Part shown: positions 1-9,924 of the stretch, piece after piece
Layout: every line of letters begins with the position of its first letter
Numbering within the stretch: position 1 is the stretch's first letter
NCBI GenBank assembly: GCA_964600235.1
Contig: CAZRIV010000001.1
Span: forward strand, 519,141 to 583,140
Origin: MWEI01 sp964600235
Lineage (GTDB): Bacteria > Desulfobacterota > Desulfomonilia > UBA1062
Reading direction: 5' to 3'
Length of the DNA stretch: 64,000 bases
Made by a program: the position numbers and the translations under genes
The notes under the pieces: model-generated
What the model saw: only the letters and a program-made list of their open reading frames with translations
Told to the model about the DNA's origin: nothing
Databases searched by the model: none

Positions 1-1872
1 ACCGCTCTCGAAGAGGTGCAGCGCAAGGTTCAGCAGGACATCAATACGGCCAAGCTCGTCTACCGGCATAACCTTGAACGGCTCGAGTACCAGCTCCAGT
101 TTATCGCGCTGCGCTCACCCATCCACGAGGCCATACTCTCCGGCAACCTCCAAACCCTCGAAGATCTCCGGGTGCTCATCAGGAGCGGCACCTACCAGTC
201 TTCGGGACACATGGAACTCGACATGCTCACCCTGGTGGACACCAGCGGCCGCGTGATATACCGCGCCGCAAACCCGGACGCCAAAGGGGACGTGATACTC
301 TGGGACTCGGTGGTCAGGGCCTGTCTGAAAGAGAAAAAGCCCATGTCCTCAGCCATCGTCATGCCCTATGATGTCATCCTGGCCCAGAACCCCAACCTGT
401 CCGAGAGGGTGAAGATACCCATCGTGAAGACCGAGAAGTCCATCGAGATAACCGAGAAGGTACTTACCCAGGGCATGGTGCTCAGGTCCGCATACCCCAT
501 CGTGGACAGGAACAGGAAACTCCTGGGGGCGCTGGTCGGGGGCGTACTCCTGAACCGCGACTATTCAATCGTGGACACCATCAAGGGGACCGTGTACCGC
601 GATGAGCGCTATAAAGGCCGGGACATGGGGTTTGCCACGGTGTTCCTCGGCGCTGTGAGGATCTCCACGAACGTCATAGACAAAAACAACCAGCGGGCAG
701 TCGGGACCATTGTTTCCAAGGAGGTGTACGACCAGGTCATCGGTCAGGGGAAAGACTGGATCGGCAGGGCATCCGTCCTGAACGAACCCTACATAAGCTC
801 GTACACGCCCATCTGGGACATCGACAACAACATCATCGGCATGCTTTTCACCGGCATCCTCGAGGCGAAATACCGGGACATGAGGACGAAGACAACGCTC
901 CTTTTCCTTGCCATCACCTCTCTGGGCATGGTGATCGCCTTCTTCATCTCGTTCAATCTCGGGCAGAGCATCATCCGCAAGATCAGGATCCTCAAACAGG
1001 CCACCGATGCCATCTCGTCGGGCGACCTTGACTACCAGCTCCCGCCGGGCCGCTCATCCGGCTTTGACATGATCGACGAGGCCTTCAACAATATGGCCCG
1101 GTCTCTAAGGGACAGGGATGACCGCCTCCAGAAGGCCTTTCAGCGCATCACGAGCACCGAGAGGCTGGCATCGCTGGGGCAGATGGCCGCAGGGGTGGCG
1201 CATGAGATCAACAACCCGCTGGGAGGCATACTCCTCTACAGCAACCTGGTCATGGAAGAGATGAGCCCTGGAAATGCATCACGCAGCAACATGGAAAAGA
1301 TCATTTACCAGACCGAACGATGCAAGAAGATCGTACAGAACCTGCTCGACTTCGCACGCACGCCCTCGGGCGACCTGGAACCCCTCGGGGTGAACAAGGT
1401 TATCCTCACCACGCTGAACCTCGTCAAGGACCAGTCCATGTTCCACGGCATCGAGGTGAAGACGGAGCTCGCAGAAGACCTCCCCAGCGTAATGGGAGAC
1501 CTTTCAAGGCTTGAAGAGGTTTTTCTGAACCTGTTGATCAATGCAGTGGATGCCATGGAAGGACAGGGGTCCATCTCCATCTCGAGCAGGCTGTCGAGCA
1601 CGGGCATGGTCAAGGTATTGATATCGGACACGGGCAAGGGCATCGACAAGGCATATCTCCCCCACATCTTTGAACCCTTTTTCACCACCAAGGAGCCCGG
1701 ACAGGGCACCGGGCTCGGTCTGTCCATAACCTACGGCATCATCCAGAAGCACGGCGGCATGATCGACGTACAGAGCGAGCCGGGCAAAGGCACGACATTC
1801 ATCGTTTCACTTCCCGCATACAACGGCACAGAGCCTCAGGATACACAACAGGAGGGCTGCACCATTGGCTAA
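1..1872 (+). CDS. Sensor histidine kinase, NtrB-like, cut by the window start
   Basis: Membrane-bound kinase expected to phosphorylate the response regulator encoded directly downstream. The frame is open to base 1, so the true start lies outside the window; a GTG at 16 is an internal candidate only. In order: an extracytoplasmic Cache-like sensor region of about 285 residues, one membrane segment near residues 295-315 (counting from the GTG), a HAMP linker, a HisKA box (GVAHEINNPL, phospho-His near residue 396), and a HATPase domain with DTGKGI and GTGLGLS. The stop overlaps the next start by 8 bases, which indicates translational coupling. The ligand cannot be told from sequence. Confidence 0.9.
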   Translation, partial: TALEEVQRKVQQDINTAKLVYRHNLERLEYQLQFIALRSPIHEAILSGNLQTLEDLRVLIRSGTYQSSGHMELDMLTLVDTSGRVIYRAANPDAKGDVILWDSVVRACLKEKKPMSSAIVMPYDVILAQNPNLSERVKIPIVKTEKSIEITEKVLTQGMVLRSAYPIVDRNRKLLGALVGGVLLNRDYSIVDTIKGTVYRDERYKGRDMGFATVFLGAVRISTNVIDKNNQRAVGTIVSKEVYDQVIGQGKDWIGRASVLNEPYISSYTPIWDIDNNIIGMLFTGILEAKYRDMRTKTTLLFLAITSLGMVIAFFISFNLGQSIIRKIRILKQATDAISSGDLDYQLPPGRSSGFDMIDEAFNNMARSLRDRDDRLQKAFQRITSTERLASLGQMAAGVAHEINNPLGGILLYSNLVMEEMSPGNASRSNMEKIIYQTERCKKIVQNLLDFARTPSGDLEPLGVNKVILTTLNLVKDQSMFHGIEVKTELAEDLPSVMGDLSRLEEVFLNLLINAVDAMEGQGSISISSRLSSTGMVKVLISDTGKGIDKAYLPHIFEPFFTTKEPGQGTGLGLSITYGIIQKHGGMIDVQSEPGKGTTFIVSLPAYNGTEPQDTQQEGCTIG

Positions 1873-3220
1873 GAAATCCAGGCTAACCCTGATCATTGAT
1901 GATGAAGAATCGATCCGTGACGGATGCCAGCAGATCCTGACACGCATGGGCCATGAGGTTCAGAGTACGGGAGACCCACAAGTCGGCATTGAGCTGGCAC
2001 TGCAGAACCGCTTCGACATCATACTGCTCGATGTCCGCCTGCCCAAGATCGAGGGACTGGAAGTCCTGAGGATCCTGAAAAAGGACCATAACATCTCGTC
2101 CAAGATCATCATCATCACCGGTTACGGGACAATACCCCTGGCTGTCGAAGCCATGCGGCTGGGTGCCATCAATCTGCTTACCAAACCCTTCGGTGCATCT
2201 GAGCTGAGAGAAGCGATACATGACTGCCTCGATGCCCCCATCGGCAATCAGTCAGAGGACAAGTTTTCAATGCTCATCGGCAGCAGCGACTATATGAAGG
2301 AGCTCAGGAACACCATCAGGAGAATAGCCCAGACAGACAGCACGGTCCTTATCACCGGAGAAAGCGGCACGGGCAAGGAACTCGTGGCACGCACCATGCA
2401 TCTTCTCAGCAAGCGTTTCGACAAGCCCTTCATCCCCGTAGACTGCTCATCGCTGGTGCAGAACCTCATGGAGAGCGAGCTCTTCGGGCATGCCCGCGGT
2501 TCGTTCAGCGGTGCCACGGAAAGCCGCGAGGGAAGGTTCCAGATCGCGGACAAGGGGACGCTGTTCCTTGATGAGATAGCCAATATCAGCCTCGATATCC
2601 AGGCCAAGCTCCTGAGGGTCATTCAGGAACAGGAAATCCCCAGGGTCGGCAGCTCGATCCCTGAAAAGGTCGATGTAAGGCTCATCACCGCCACCAACAG
2701 GGATCTGCGCGGCGAGGTGGAATCAGGGAGGTTCCGGGAGGACCTCTTCTACCGCATCTCCGTTGTGCCTGTTAATATCAAGCCGCTCAGGGAACATCGT
2801 TCGGACATCTATGAGATCGCCCAGCACTATCTTGAGATCTTCCGCGAGAAGCACGCCTCCTCTGCCAGATTCTTTTCGAACGAGGCATTCAAGTCACTGG
2901 CCTCATATGCATGGCCGGGAAATATACGGGAACTGAGGAATACCATCGAGCGCCTCTGCGTTCTGTGCGATCATGAAGAGGTGAGCCTGTCGGATATCCT
3001 CTATTACGGCCAGGACCCCCGGGCCAAGGCCCCCGTGGTGGATCCCTTTTCCGGGAAGATGCGCCTTGTGGATGTCGAGAAGGAGCACATAGAAAAGGCG
3101 CTGAAGCACTACAATTATCAGATGAACAATACCGCAAAATTTCTCGGCATCGACCGCAAGACCCTTCGGACCAAGATCAGGGCCTACGGGATCATCACGG
3201 ATAACAAGGATGAAAACTAA
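1865..3220 (+). CDS. Sigma-54-dependent response regulator, NtrC family
   Basis: Enhancer-binding activator of sigma-54 RNA polymerase, 451 residues, usual length. An N-terminal receiver carries the acidic pocket and phospho-acceptor Asp56 (LLDVRLP). The central AAA+ domain has Walker A GESGTGKE near 165-172 and a GAFTGA loop in the variant form GSFSGA. The C-terminal Fis-type helix-turn-helix (NNTAKFLGIDRKTLR) binds DNA. The start is TTG at 1865, supported by AGGAGG at 1850-1855 and by the 8-base overlap with the kinase gene. Ser for Thr and Ser for Ala in the sigma-54 contact loop are conservative changes, so activity is likely retained. A sigma-54 promoter 110 bp downstream is a probable target. 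Confidence 0.93.
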   Translation: MAKKSRLTLIIDDEESIRDGCQQILTRMGHEVQSTGDPQVGIELALQNRFDIILLDVRLPKIEGLEVLRILKKDHNISSKIIIITGYGTIPLAVEAMRLGAINLLTKPFGASELREAIHDCLDAPIGNQSEDKFSMLIGSSDYMKELRNTIRRIAQTDSTVLITGESGTGKELVARTMHLLSKRFDKPFIPVDCSSLVQNLMESELFGHARGSFSGATESREGRFQIADKGTLFLDEIANISLDIQAKLLRVIQEQEIPRVGSSIPEKVDVRLITATNRDLRGEVESGRFREDLFYRISVVPVNIKPLREHRSDIYEIAQHYLEIFREKHASSARFFSNEAFKSLASYAWPGNIRELRNTIERLCVLCDHEEVSLSDILYYGQDPRAKAPVVDPFSGKMRLVDVEKEHIEKALKHYNYQMNNTAKFLGIDRKTLRTKIRAYGIITDNKDEN

Positions 3221-3221
3221 A

Positions 3222-3284
3222 GGGTGATCCACCGGGGACATCCTCCTCACCCTTGGGGAGTTTTTCCCCAACAGGAGATCACCC
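3222..3284. terminator. Nested inverted repeat after the NtrC-like gene
   Basis: Outer arms GGGTGATC (3222-3229) and GATCACCC (3277-3284) enclose an inner hairpin TTGGGGA (3253-3259) / TCCCCAA (3265-3271) with a 5-base loop. It starts 2 bases after the stop of the regulator gene. No uridine run follows the outer stem, so termination is possible but not certain; an mRNA-stabilising structure would also fit. Confidence 0.5.
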
Positions 3285-3331
3285 CTTCCTTGTAGTGGAA
3301 TTTAACGGCGTGATTTCAATGCGATATAAAG

Positions 3332-3347
3332 TGGCATCCTCTTTGCT
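3332..3347 (+). promoter_or_regulatory. Sigma-54 (-24/-12) promoter
   Basis: TGGCAT, five bases, then TTGCT: a full match to the TGGCAY-N5-TTGCW consensus, with GG at 3333-3334 and GC at 3345-3346. The predicted transcript would start near 3358, 27 bases before the receiver gene at 3385. It lies just after a sigma-54 activator gene, so local control by that activator is inferred. Confidence 0.75.
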
Positions 3348-3384
3348 CTTCTTTTTCCAGTGAATCTAAAGGGAGGTACAGGTT

Positions 3385-3771
3385 ATGGAGGCTAAAAAAA
3401 AGGTTCTCTTGATAGACGATGACAAAGACTTCCTGCTGGCGACCAAGCTTATTCTCGAAAAGGGCGGTTACGAGGTTTTCCTGGCCGAGGACGGGAAAGC
3501 GGGTGTGGACATGGCTAAATCGGTTTACCCCGATATCGCCATAATCGACATGATGATGGAGACCTGGAGTGAGGGATTCAACGTCGTATCGAAGCTGCGG
3601 ACATCCGACACGGGCAAGAAGATTCCCCTCATCATGCTCAGTGCCGTTGACCTGCAGGGCCCCTACCAGTCCTTCGAACCACCGGATGACCTTCCCACGG
3701 TCGACCTCGTGCTCCACAAACCCATCAAGGCCGATGAGCTCCTGAAACATTTGGAGCAGCTCCTGAGGTAG
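3385..3771 (+). CDS. Single-domain response regulator (receiver only)
   Basis: A 128-residue receiver with no output domain. It has the acidic pair Asp11/Asp12, phospho-acceptor Asp55 (AIIDMMM) and the conserved Lys in LHKPIKADELL. AGGGAGGT lies about 8 bases before the ATG. It should act as a phosphorelay intermediate or a CheY-like binding switch. The insertion around residues 92-105 (QGPYQSFEPPDD), between the conserved Ser and Lys, is longer than in CheY-like receivers. The receiver-kinase gene follows after 6 bases, so the two are probably co-transcribed from the sigma-54 promoter at 3332. Confidence 0.88.
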   Translation: MEAKKKVLLIDDDKDFLLATKLILEKGGYEVFLAEDGKAGVDMAKSVYPDIAIIDMMMETWSEGFNVVSKLRTSDTGKKIPLIMLSAVDLQGPYQSFEPPDDLPTVDLVLHKPIKADELLKHLEQLLR

Positions 3772-3777
3772 AGCCTG

Positions 3778-4890
3778 ATGGAGGAAAAAGCTGAGCATTC
3801 GGCCCGGATTCTCATCATCGATGACGAGGAATCGATCCTCGACGGGTGTACGCAGGCACTCGAGAAATCCGGCTACACGGTGCTGTCCACATCGGACGGT
3901 CCGGACGGCGTAAGGCTGGCGCGGGCTGAAAAGCCCGACCTGGCCTTTGTGGACCTCAAGATGCCGAGCTGTTCCGGCATGGATATCATCGAGCTGCTGT
4001 CCAAGGAGATTCCCGGCCTTGTCCTTATCGTGATCACCGGGTATGCATCCATCGTTTCCGCGGTGGAGGCCATGAAAAAGGGCGCCTATGACTACCTTCC
4101 CAAGCCCTTCACCCCGGACCAGATAAGGGCCGTTACCAAGCGGGGCCTTGAGCATCGGTTCCTCAAGATCGAGGCCGACCGCCTCAGGGAAGAAAAAGAG
4201 CGCATGGAAAGGAGCTTCATCACCTTTGTCAGCCATGAAATGCGCTCCCCCCTTGTCACCATCATGCAATATTTCGAAACACTCAAGGTCATTGCCGAGA
4301 ACAGCCTCGAGCAGAACGCCAAGGACATCATCGATCGTTGCGAGAAGAGGCTCCAGGGGTTGAATGACCTTGTGGAGCACTGGCTCGATCTTGCCCGGAT
4401 AGAAGACGGCTCCTTTTCCGAAGCCAAGACCCCGCTGGCCATATCGGATGTCCTTGAAAAAAGCATCGATGAACTCACCCCCTTGTGCCAGAGGAGGGAA
4501 ATCATCCTTGAGACACACATGAATGACCGTTCCGGCAAGACCATGGGGGACCAGGAAAGCCTGTTGCGTGTCTTCACCAACATCATCGGGAACGCCACGA
4601 AATACACCCCGCCGGGAGGGAAGATCACCGTGGACATGCGCCAGGATGATTACTATCTCTATGTCACTGTTTCCGACACAGGGACTGGCATACCGCAGGA
4701 CAAGCTGCCATTCATCTTCGAGCCGTTCTTCCGGGTGAAGGGCAAGGAGGAGCGCCAGAAGGGGTCAGGCCTGGGCCTGACATTCGTGAAAAAGATCATG
4801 GATGCTCATAATGCCAAGATAGATGTTACCTCGCAGGAAAACGTGGGGACTACATTTGTTCTGAAATTTCTCAGGCTGTACGAAGTCTAG
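3778..4890 (+). CDS. Receiver-histidine kinase hybrid
   Basis: Cytoplasmic 370-residue protein with the domain order reversed from classical hybrids. A receiver is at the N terminus (Asp59 in FVDLKMPS), followed by a short helical linker, a HisKA box (TFVSHEMRSPL, His near 150) and a HATPase domain (DTGTGI, GSGLGL). No membrane segment is seen. Such proteins take phosphate on the receiver and tune their own kinase activity. It lies 6 bases after the lone receiver gene, probably in the same sigma-54-driven transcript. The receiver closely resembles that of the NtrC-like regulator at 1865 (shared DDEESI near the N terminus), suggesting a common origin. Confidence 0.88.
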   Translation: MEEKAEHSARILIIDDEESILDGCTQALEKSGYTVLSTSDGPDGVRLARAEKPDLAFVDLKMPSCSGMDIIELLSKEIPGLVLIVITGYASIVSAVEAMKKGAYDYLPKPFTPDQIRAVTKRGLEHRFLKIEADRLREEKERMERSFITFVSHEMRSPLVTIMQYFETLKVIAENSLEQNAKDIIDRCEKRLQGLNDLVEHWLDLARIEDGSFSEAKTPLAISDVLEKSIDELTPLCQRREIILETHMNDRSGKTMGDQESLLRVFTNIIGNATKYTPPGGKITVDMRQDDYYLYVTVSDTGTGIPQDKLPFIFEPFFRVKGKEERQKGSGLGLTFVKKIMDAHNAKIDVTSQENVGTTFVLKFLRLYEV

Positions 4891-4894
4891 CGCA

Positions 4895-5119
4895 CTATTC
4901 GCTCTTCCCCTTTATGCCTTCCCATGGCCGGGTGTTGTCCAGCAGGTATTCTTCCAGGTTATCCACCATGCATTCACCGCACATGTGGACCATTTTCATG
5001 CTGGAGACCTGCCTGACAATGAAAAGCTTTTGACAATTCTGGTTGCACAGAAAACATTTATCAGCGATGTCTTTCTCGTGAAACACGTAACACTGCTCAT
5101 CCATGTATGTGCATTTCAT
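4895..5119 (-). CDS. Small cysteine-rich protein, unknown function
   Basis: A 74-residue soluble protein whose cysteines fall as C-x6-C, then CFLCNQNC, then CGEC near residue 45, the kind of spacing that coordinates zinc or iron. I do not recognise the family. The frame extends upstream to 5155, but the ATG at 5119 is preceded by a GGGAGA ribosome-binding site and is the better start. It converges on the receiver-kinase gene with a 4-base gap. A redox or metal-binding adaptor for the nearby signalling proteins is a guess only. Confidence 0.65.
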   Translation of the reverse strand: MKCTYMDEQCYVFHEKDIADKCFLCNQNCQKLFIVRQVSSMKMVHMCGECMVDNLEEYLLDNTRPWEGIKGKSE

Positions 5120-5200
5120 GGCGGTCTCCCTGATTGACTCTACCATAGAATACAAAAGGCATCAACCATGCGGATTTTATGTTAAAAAATATTGCCGCAG

Positions 5201-5219
5201 GCACCCTTCGAAAGGGTGC
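5201..5219 (-). terminator. Hairpin downstream of the PAS kinase gene
   Basis: GCACCCTT (5201-5208) pairs perfectly with AAGGGTGC (5212-5219) across a 3-base loop. Read on the minus strand it lies about 50 bases after the PAS kinase stop, and a run of six T follows about 16 bases beyond the stem. It is a plausible but imperfect terminator. Confidence 0.45.
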
Positions 5220-5272
5220 TCTGCCTGGTGTGTGCGCTTGTCCGCAACGCTGACGCCGTATGAGCGCTCTGA

Positions 5273-7051
5273 CTACGAATGCTTGTATTTAGGTTTGACG
5301 GAGATCCCCGGAAGGGCTTTCTTCTTGTCCGCCGAGCCATGCCGGGACGGTTCATCATCCAGGTTCAGGACCCTTGTTTCCCCAGCCATGCCCGCCTTTT
5401 CTCCGGTGGTCCCTGCCGCCTCATGGCGGGCATCGAGCTCGGGCAGCAATATTTCAAAGGTGGTCCCTTCCCCGAGAATGCTCCTGCAGGTGATGCCCCC
5501 CCCGTGGCTTTTTACGATCCCGTGAACAACCGACAATCCGAGGCCGGTGCCCCGACCGCTGAATCTGGTGGTAAAGTAGGGATCAAAGATCCTTACCATG
5601 ACCTTGTTCGTCATGCCGTGACCGGTATCCCTTATGCTCAGCTTCAGGTATGATCCTGCAGGCACCTCCGGATTATATTGCGCCGCCTCCTGGTCAACCT
5701 TGATCCTTGACAAGTCCACCTCGATCACCCCGCCGGTTTCCTCCATGGCATGGGCCGCATTGGAGCAGAGGTTCATCATCACCTGGTGAATCTGCGCCTG
5801 GTCACCAAGAATAAGGCTGGAAGCCGCGAGGTTCTCACGTATCTTTATGTTTGCAGGGAGAGTCGGGCGCACCATGTTGAGCGATCTACGGATCGTCTCT
5901 TCAAGATCGATGGGCTCGTGTTTCTTTTCCGCATGCCTGCTGAAGGCCAGTATGTGGTTCACAAGGTCCCTTGCCCTCAAGGCGGCATTGCGCACTTCAT
6001 GGAGGTCGCTGCGGATTGCACCGAGGTCCCTCTCAGCCCTGTCATGATCCGAGATGTCCTTCAGGGTCATCTTCGTGTACCCGATGATGGTCGTAAGGAT
6101 ATTGTTGAAATCATGGGCTATGCCGCCTGCCAGGGTGCCTATCGACTCAATCTTCTGGGATTGGATCTCCAGCGTCTTTTTCTCTTCGACGACCTGCTTG
6201 AGGAGGGTTATATCCTTCATGACCATGACCATGCAGTTTTCCCTGCCGTAGGTGATAGGCCTGGCCGAGACTATGGTATCGATGACGGTCCCGTCCTTTT
6301 TCCTGCATTGACATTCGATGCTGTCAACAGATCTGTCCGCGTTCATAAGTTCAAGACAATGTTCCAGCATTTCCGAACTTGCCGGAAGATCCAAGTCAAC
6401 GGGCGTCTTTCCAATGCTTTCATCCGGGGTGTACCCGGTAATCTTGAAGAATGCTTCATTGTTGTAGAGAAATCGTGAATCCTCCAACCTGACGATGCTC
6501 ACGGCGTCCGGGATGGTCTGAAGGGTGAGGCGGTATCTTTCCTCGTTTTCCTGCAGGGACTTTTCCATCTCCATGCGCCTGGTAATGTCCCTTGCCACGG
6601 TCACAGACCCGATGACCCTGCCGTTTTCAACCCTGGGGACACCGCTGACTTCACCGAATCTGCTTGTCCCGTCCTTGGCAATGAACCGGTACACGGAGGA
6701 ATGGACCGTGTTGCCGGAAAGAACCTTCAGTGCGTTCGTTACGGCAAGTTCCATACAATCCGGGTGCAGCACATGGAGATCATGAAACGTAGAACCGATG
6801 AGTTCCTCGGGCTTGTATCCGAGGATCCGTTCCACATTGGGCGAGACGGTGAGTATCCTGAACTGGTTATCGTAGGAGAACATGACATCATTTGCGAGCG
6901 AGAAATGAATGAGGTATTTCTCTTCGCTCTCGCGCAACTCGTCTTCAACCTTTTGCTGCCTGGCGATCAGGGCATGGAGGTCGTCAATTTCGCTGCGTGC
7001 CTGCAAGAGTTCTTCAAGAAGCTGCTCTCTCGTCTTCTCGTCATCATTCAT
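5273..7051 (-). CDS. PAS-PAS sensor histidine kinase with a receiver-like tail remnant
   Basis: Cytoplasmic 592-residue kinase. A coiled-coil start (about 1-45) leads into two PAS domains (about 45-165 and 170-290), a HisKA box (GGIAHDFNNILTTI) and a HATPase domain (DTGHGM, GRGTGLGLS). No membrane segment is present, so the signal is probably internal, such as redox state or a bound ligand. After the HATPase domain the protein ends in about 55 residues that include RVLNLDDEP. This resembles the first strand of a receiver (ILVVDDEP) and then breaks off, suggesting deletion of a fused receiver. AGGGGG sits 10 bases before the start. Confidence 0.9.
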   Translation of the reverse strand: MNDDEKTREQLLEELLQARSEIDDLHALIARQQKVEDELRESEEKYLIHFSLANDVMFSYDNQFRILTVSPNVERILGYKPEELIGSTFHDLHVLHPDCMELAVTNALKVLSGNTVHSSVYRFIAKDGTSRFGEVSGVPRVENGRVIGSVTVARDITRRMEMEKSLQENEERYRLTLQTIPDAVSIVRLEDSRFLYNNEAFFKITGYTPDESIGKTPVDLDLPASSEMLEHCLELMNADRSVDSIECQCRKKDGTVIDTIVSARPITYGRENCMVMVMKDITLLKQVVEEKKTLEIQSQKIESIGTLAGGIAHDFNNILTTIIGYTKMTLKDISDHDRAERDLGAIRSDLHEVRNAALRARDLVNHILAFSRHAEKKHEPIDLEETIRRSLNMVRPTLPANIKIRENLAASSLILGDQAQIHQVMMNLCSNAAHAMEETGGVIEVDLSRIKVDQEAAQYNPEVPAGSYLKLSIRDTGHGMTNKVMVRIFDPYFTTRFSGRGTGLGLSVVHGIVKSHGGGITCRSILGEGTTFEILLPELDARHEAAGTTGEKAGMAGETRVLNLDDEPSRHGSADKKKALPGISVKPKYKHS

Positions 7052-7391
7052 GGGAACCGACCCCCTGAAAGAGCCTGCATGTTATGACCTTTCATCCTCA
7101 AAGCCATCCTGGGAACATCATTTCAAATCATCATCAGCTCATACAATACCGGCAGGCACTAAACCTTTTAGCTATAACAGGAACATTTATCAATACAAAA
7201 AAATAGCAGCCATTTCATGACAACCGCAATCATCGCAACGAATGACTCCCATGCCTGTTGTATCTTCGCACAGCCAAGATGCCCGGGCTTATCCATTCTT
7301 GACGATTTACCCTGACTCTGTTAAGTCTTCCCTACCTTGAAAATCGTAGAGTCAATGCACGATTTCTCAGCACCGGAGGGCACACGGGATC
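7052..7391. other. Intergenic region between divergent PAS kinase and dapF genes
   Basis: A 340-bp non-coding stretch that should hold promoters for both directions. A TTGACG at 7299-7304 could be a -35 for dapF, but no good -10 sits at the right distance. I see no hairpin, repeat or small gene in it. Confidence 0.5.
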
Positions 7392-8225
<834 letters not shown>

Positions 8226-8297
8226 AATCAAGAAGCAGCGGACACGTTCCCTCTCAAGAGAGCGGGGAGGCGGATTTTATAAATGGAGTAACGATTC

Positions 8298-9836
8298 ATG
8301 CGTGAGCTTGTGGCAGTCCTCGATTTCGGTTCCCAGTATGCACAGCTTATCTCACGGCGCATCAGGGAGTGCGGCGTATACTGTGAGATCATACCCCACG
8401 ACGTCTCGAGCGCCGACCTGAGCGCCCTGTCGCCCAAGGCCATCGTGCTCTCCGGCGGACCGGCCTCGGTCCTTGAAAAGGACCACCCGGACATGGACGC
8501 AGAAATCCTCACGCTCGGTATCCCGGTGCTGGGGATCTGCTACGGGCTGCAGCTCATGGCAAACGCGCTGGGCGGAATACTCGAACGGGGTACGGCGCGG
8601 GAATACGGTCCTGCTATCATCGATGTCGCCAGACAAGGCGGCCTGTTTGACGGGCTGGACTCCAGGCTCCATGTCTGGATGAGCCACGGCGACCACGTTG
8701 CCACGCCGCCGAAGGGTTTCTCCATTCTTGCCGGCACCGGCTCCTGTTTTGTTGCCGCCATGGGGGATGAGAACCGCAGGATGTACGGCGTCCAGTTTCA
8801 CCCCGAGGTGGTCCATACACCCAGGGGCATAGACATACTGAAAAACTTCCTCTTCACCATAGCCGGATGCTCCGGCGGTTGGACCATGAAGGGGTTCATA
8901 GAAGAATCCATAAAAAGCATACGCTCACAGGTGGGCAGTGCGAAGGTCATCTGCGGCATGTCGGGCGGAGTGGACTCGGCCGTTGTGGCTGCCCTGATCA
9001 ACAAGGCAATCGGCTCCCAGATGACCGCCATCTTCGTGGACAACGGGGTGCTCCGTGGCGGTGAGGCAGAGGAGATCCGCCACACCTTCACCGAGGTTTA
9101 TCCCTTGAACCTGGATATCGTCGACGCAAAGGACCTGTTCCTCGATGCCCTGAAGGGCGTGACGGAACCGGAAGAAAAGCGCAAGATCATCGGCAGGACC
9201 TTCATCGATGTATTCTATGGAGAAGCCGACCGTATCGGCGGTGCGGATTTTCTCGCCCAGGGGACCCTGTATCCTGATATCATAGAGAGCAGGTCGGCCA
9301 AGGGCGGCCCGTCTGCCACCATCAAGAGCCACCACAATGTGGGAGGCCTTCCCGAGGACCTCAAGTTCAGGCTCATCGAGCCATTGAAGGAGCTCTTCAA
9401 GGACGAGGTAAGGGTGCTCGGCAAGGAGCTTGGTCTGCCTGATTCCATCCTCAAGCGGCAGCCCTTCCCCGGTCCGGGATATGCCGTGAGAATCCTCGGC
9501 GAGGTAACACGGGAGAACGTAAGCATCCTCCAGGAAGCGGACAGGCGCGTTCATGAAGAGATGGTCCGTTACGAAGGGTACCACGATGTATGGCAGTCCT
9601 TCGCCGTACTGCTGCCGGTGAGGACCGTTGGCGTCATGGGAGATGAGCGCACCTATGCGAATGTCATTGCCCTCCGGGCGGTGCAAAGCCTGGACGGGAT
9701 GACCGCAGACTGGGTGAAGCTCCCGTACGACCTTCTGGCAAGGATCTCCACCCGCATCATCAACGAGGTAAAAGGCGTGAACCGGGTGGTTTATGACATA
9801 AGCTCAAAACCTCCGAGCACCATAGAGTGGGAATAG
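8298..9836 (+). CDS. guaA: GMP synthase (glutamine-hydrolysing)
   Basis: Amidates XMP to GMP with glutamine and ATP, the last step to GMP. At 512 residues it is a normal two-domain enzyme. The class I glutamine amidotransferase half has the nucleophile in GICYGLQ and the histidine in GVQFHPEV. The ATP-pyrophosphatase half has the P-loop SGGVDSAV near residue 218, and the C-terminal dimerisation domain ends in the family signature KPPSTIEWE. TGGAG lies 11 bases before the ATG. The PurF-like gene follows after 88 bases, so two purine-related genes are adjacent. Confidence 0.98.
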   Translation: MRELVAVLDFGSQYAQLISRRIRECGVYCEIIPHDVSSADLSALSPKAIVLSGGPASVLEKDHPDMDAEILTLGIPVLGICYGLQLMANALGGILERGTAREYGPAIIDVARQGGLFDGLDSRLHVWMSHGDHVATPPKGFSILAGTGSCFVAAMGDENRRMYGVQFHPEVVHTPRGIDILKNFLFTIAGCSGGWTMKGFIEESIKSIRSQVGSAKVICGMSGGVDSAVVAALINKAIGSQMTAIFVDNGVLRGGEAEEIRHTFTEVYPLNLDIVDAKDLFLDALKGVTEPEEKRKIIGRTFIDVFYGEADRIGGADFLAQGTLYPDIIESRSAKGGPSATIKSHHNVGGLPEDLKFRLIEPLKELFKDEVRVLGKELGLPDSILKRQPFPGPGYAVRILGEVTRENVSILQEADRRVHEEMVRYEGYHDVWQSFAVLLPVRTVGVMGDERTYANVIALRAVQSLDGMTADWVKLPYDLLARISTRIINEVKGVNRVVYDISSKPPSTIEWE

Positions 9837-9924
9837 ATTCAATATTAACGGATACCGGTCTTATTGGGGACTGAATGGAAGCAGCTTCTAGGGCACAAGA
9901 CTTATCGAACAAGGGGGCGGTTTT

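Noticed and set aside
3316..4518. 400-codon minus-strand frame
   Set aside because: Antisense to the receiver and receiver-kinase genes, which have clear domains on the plus strand.
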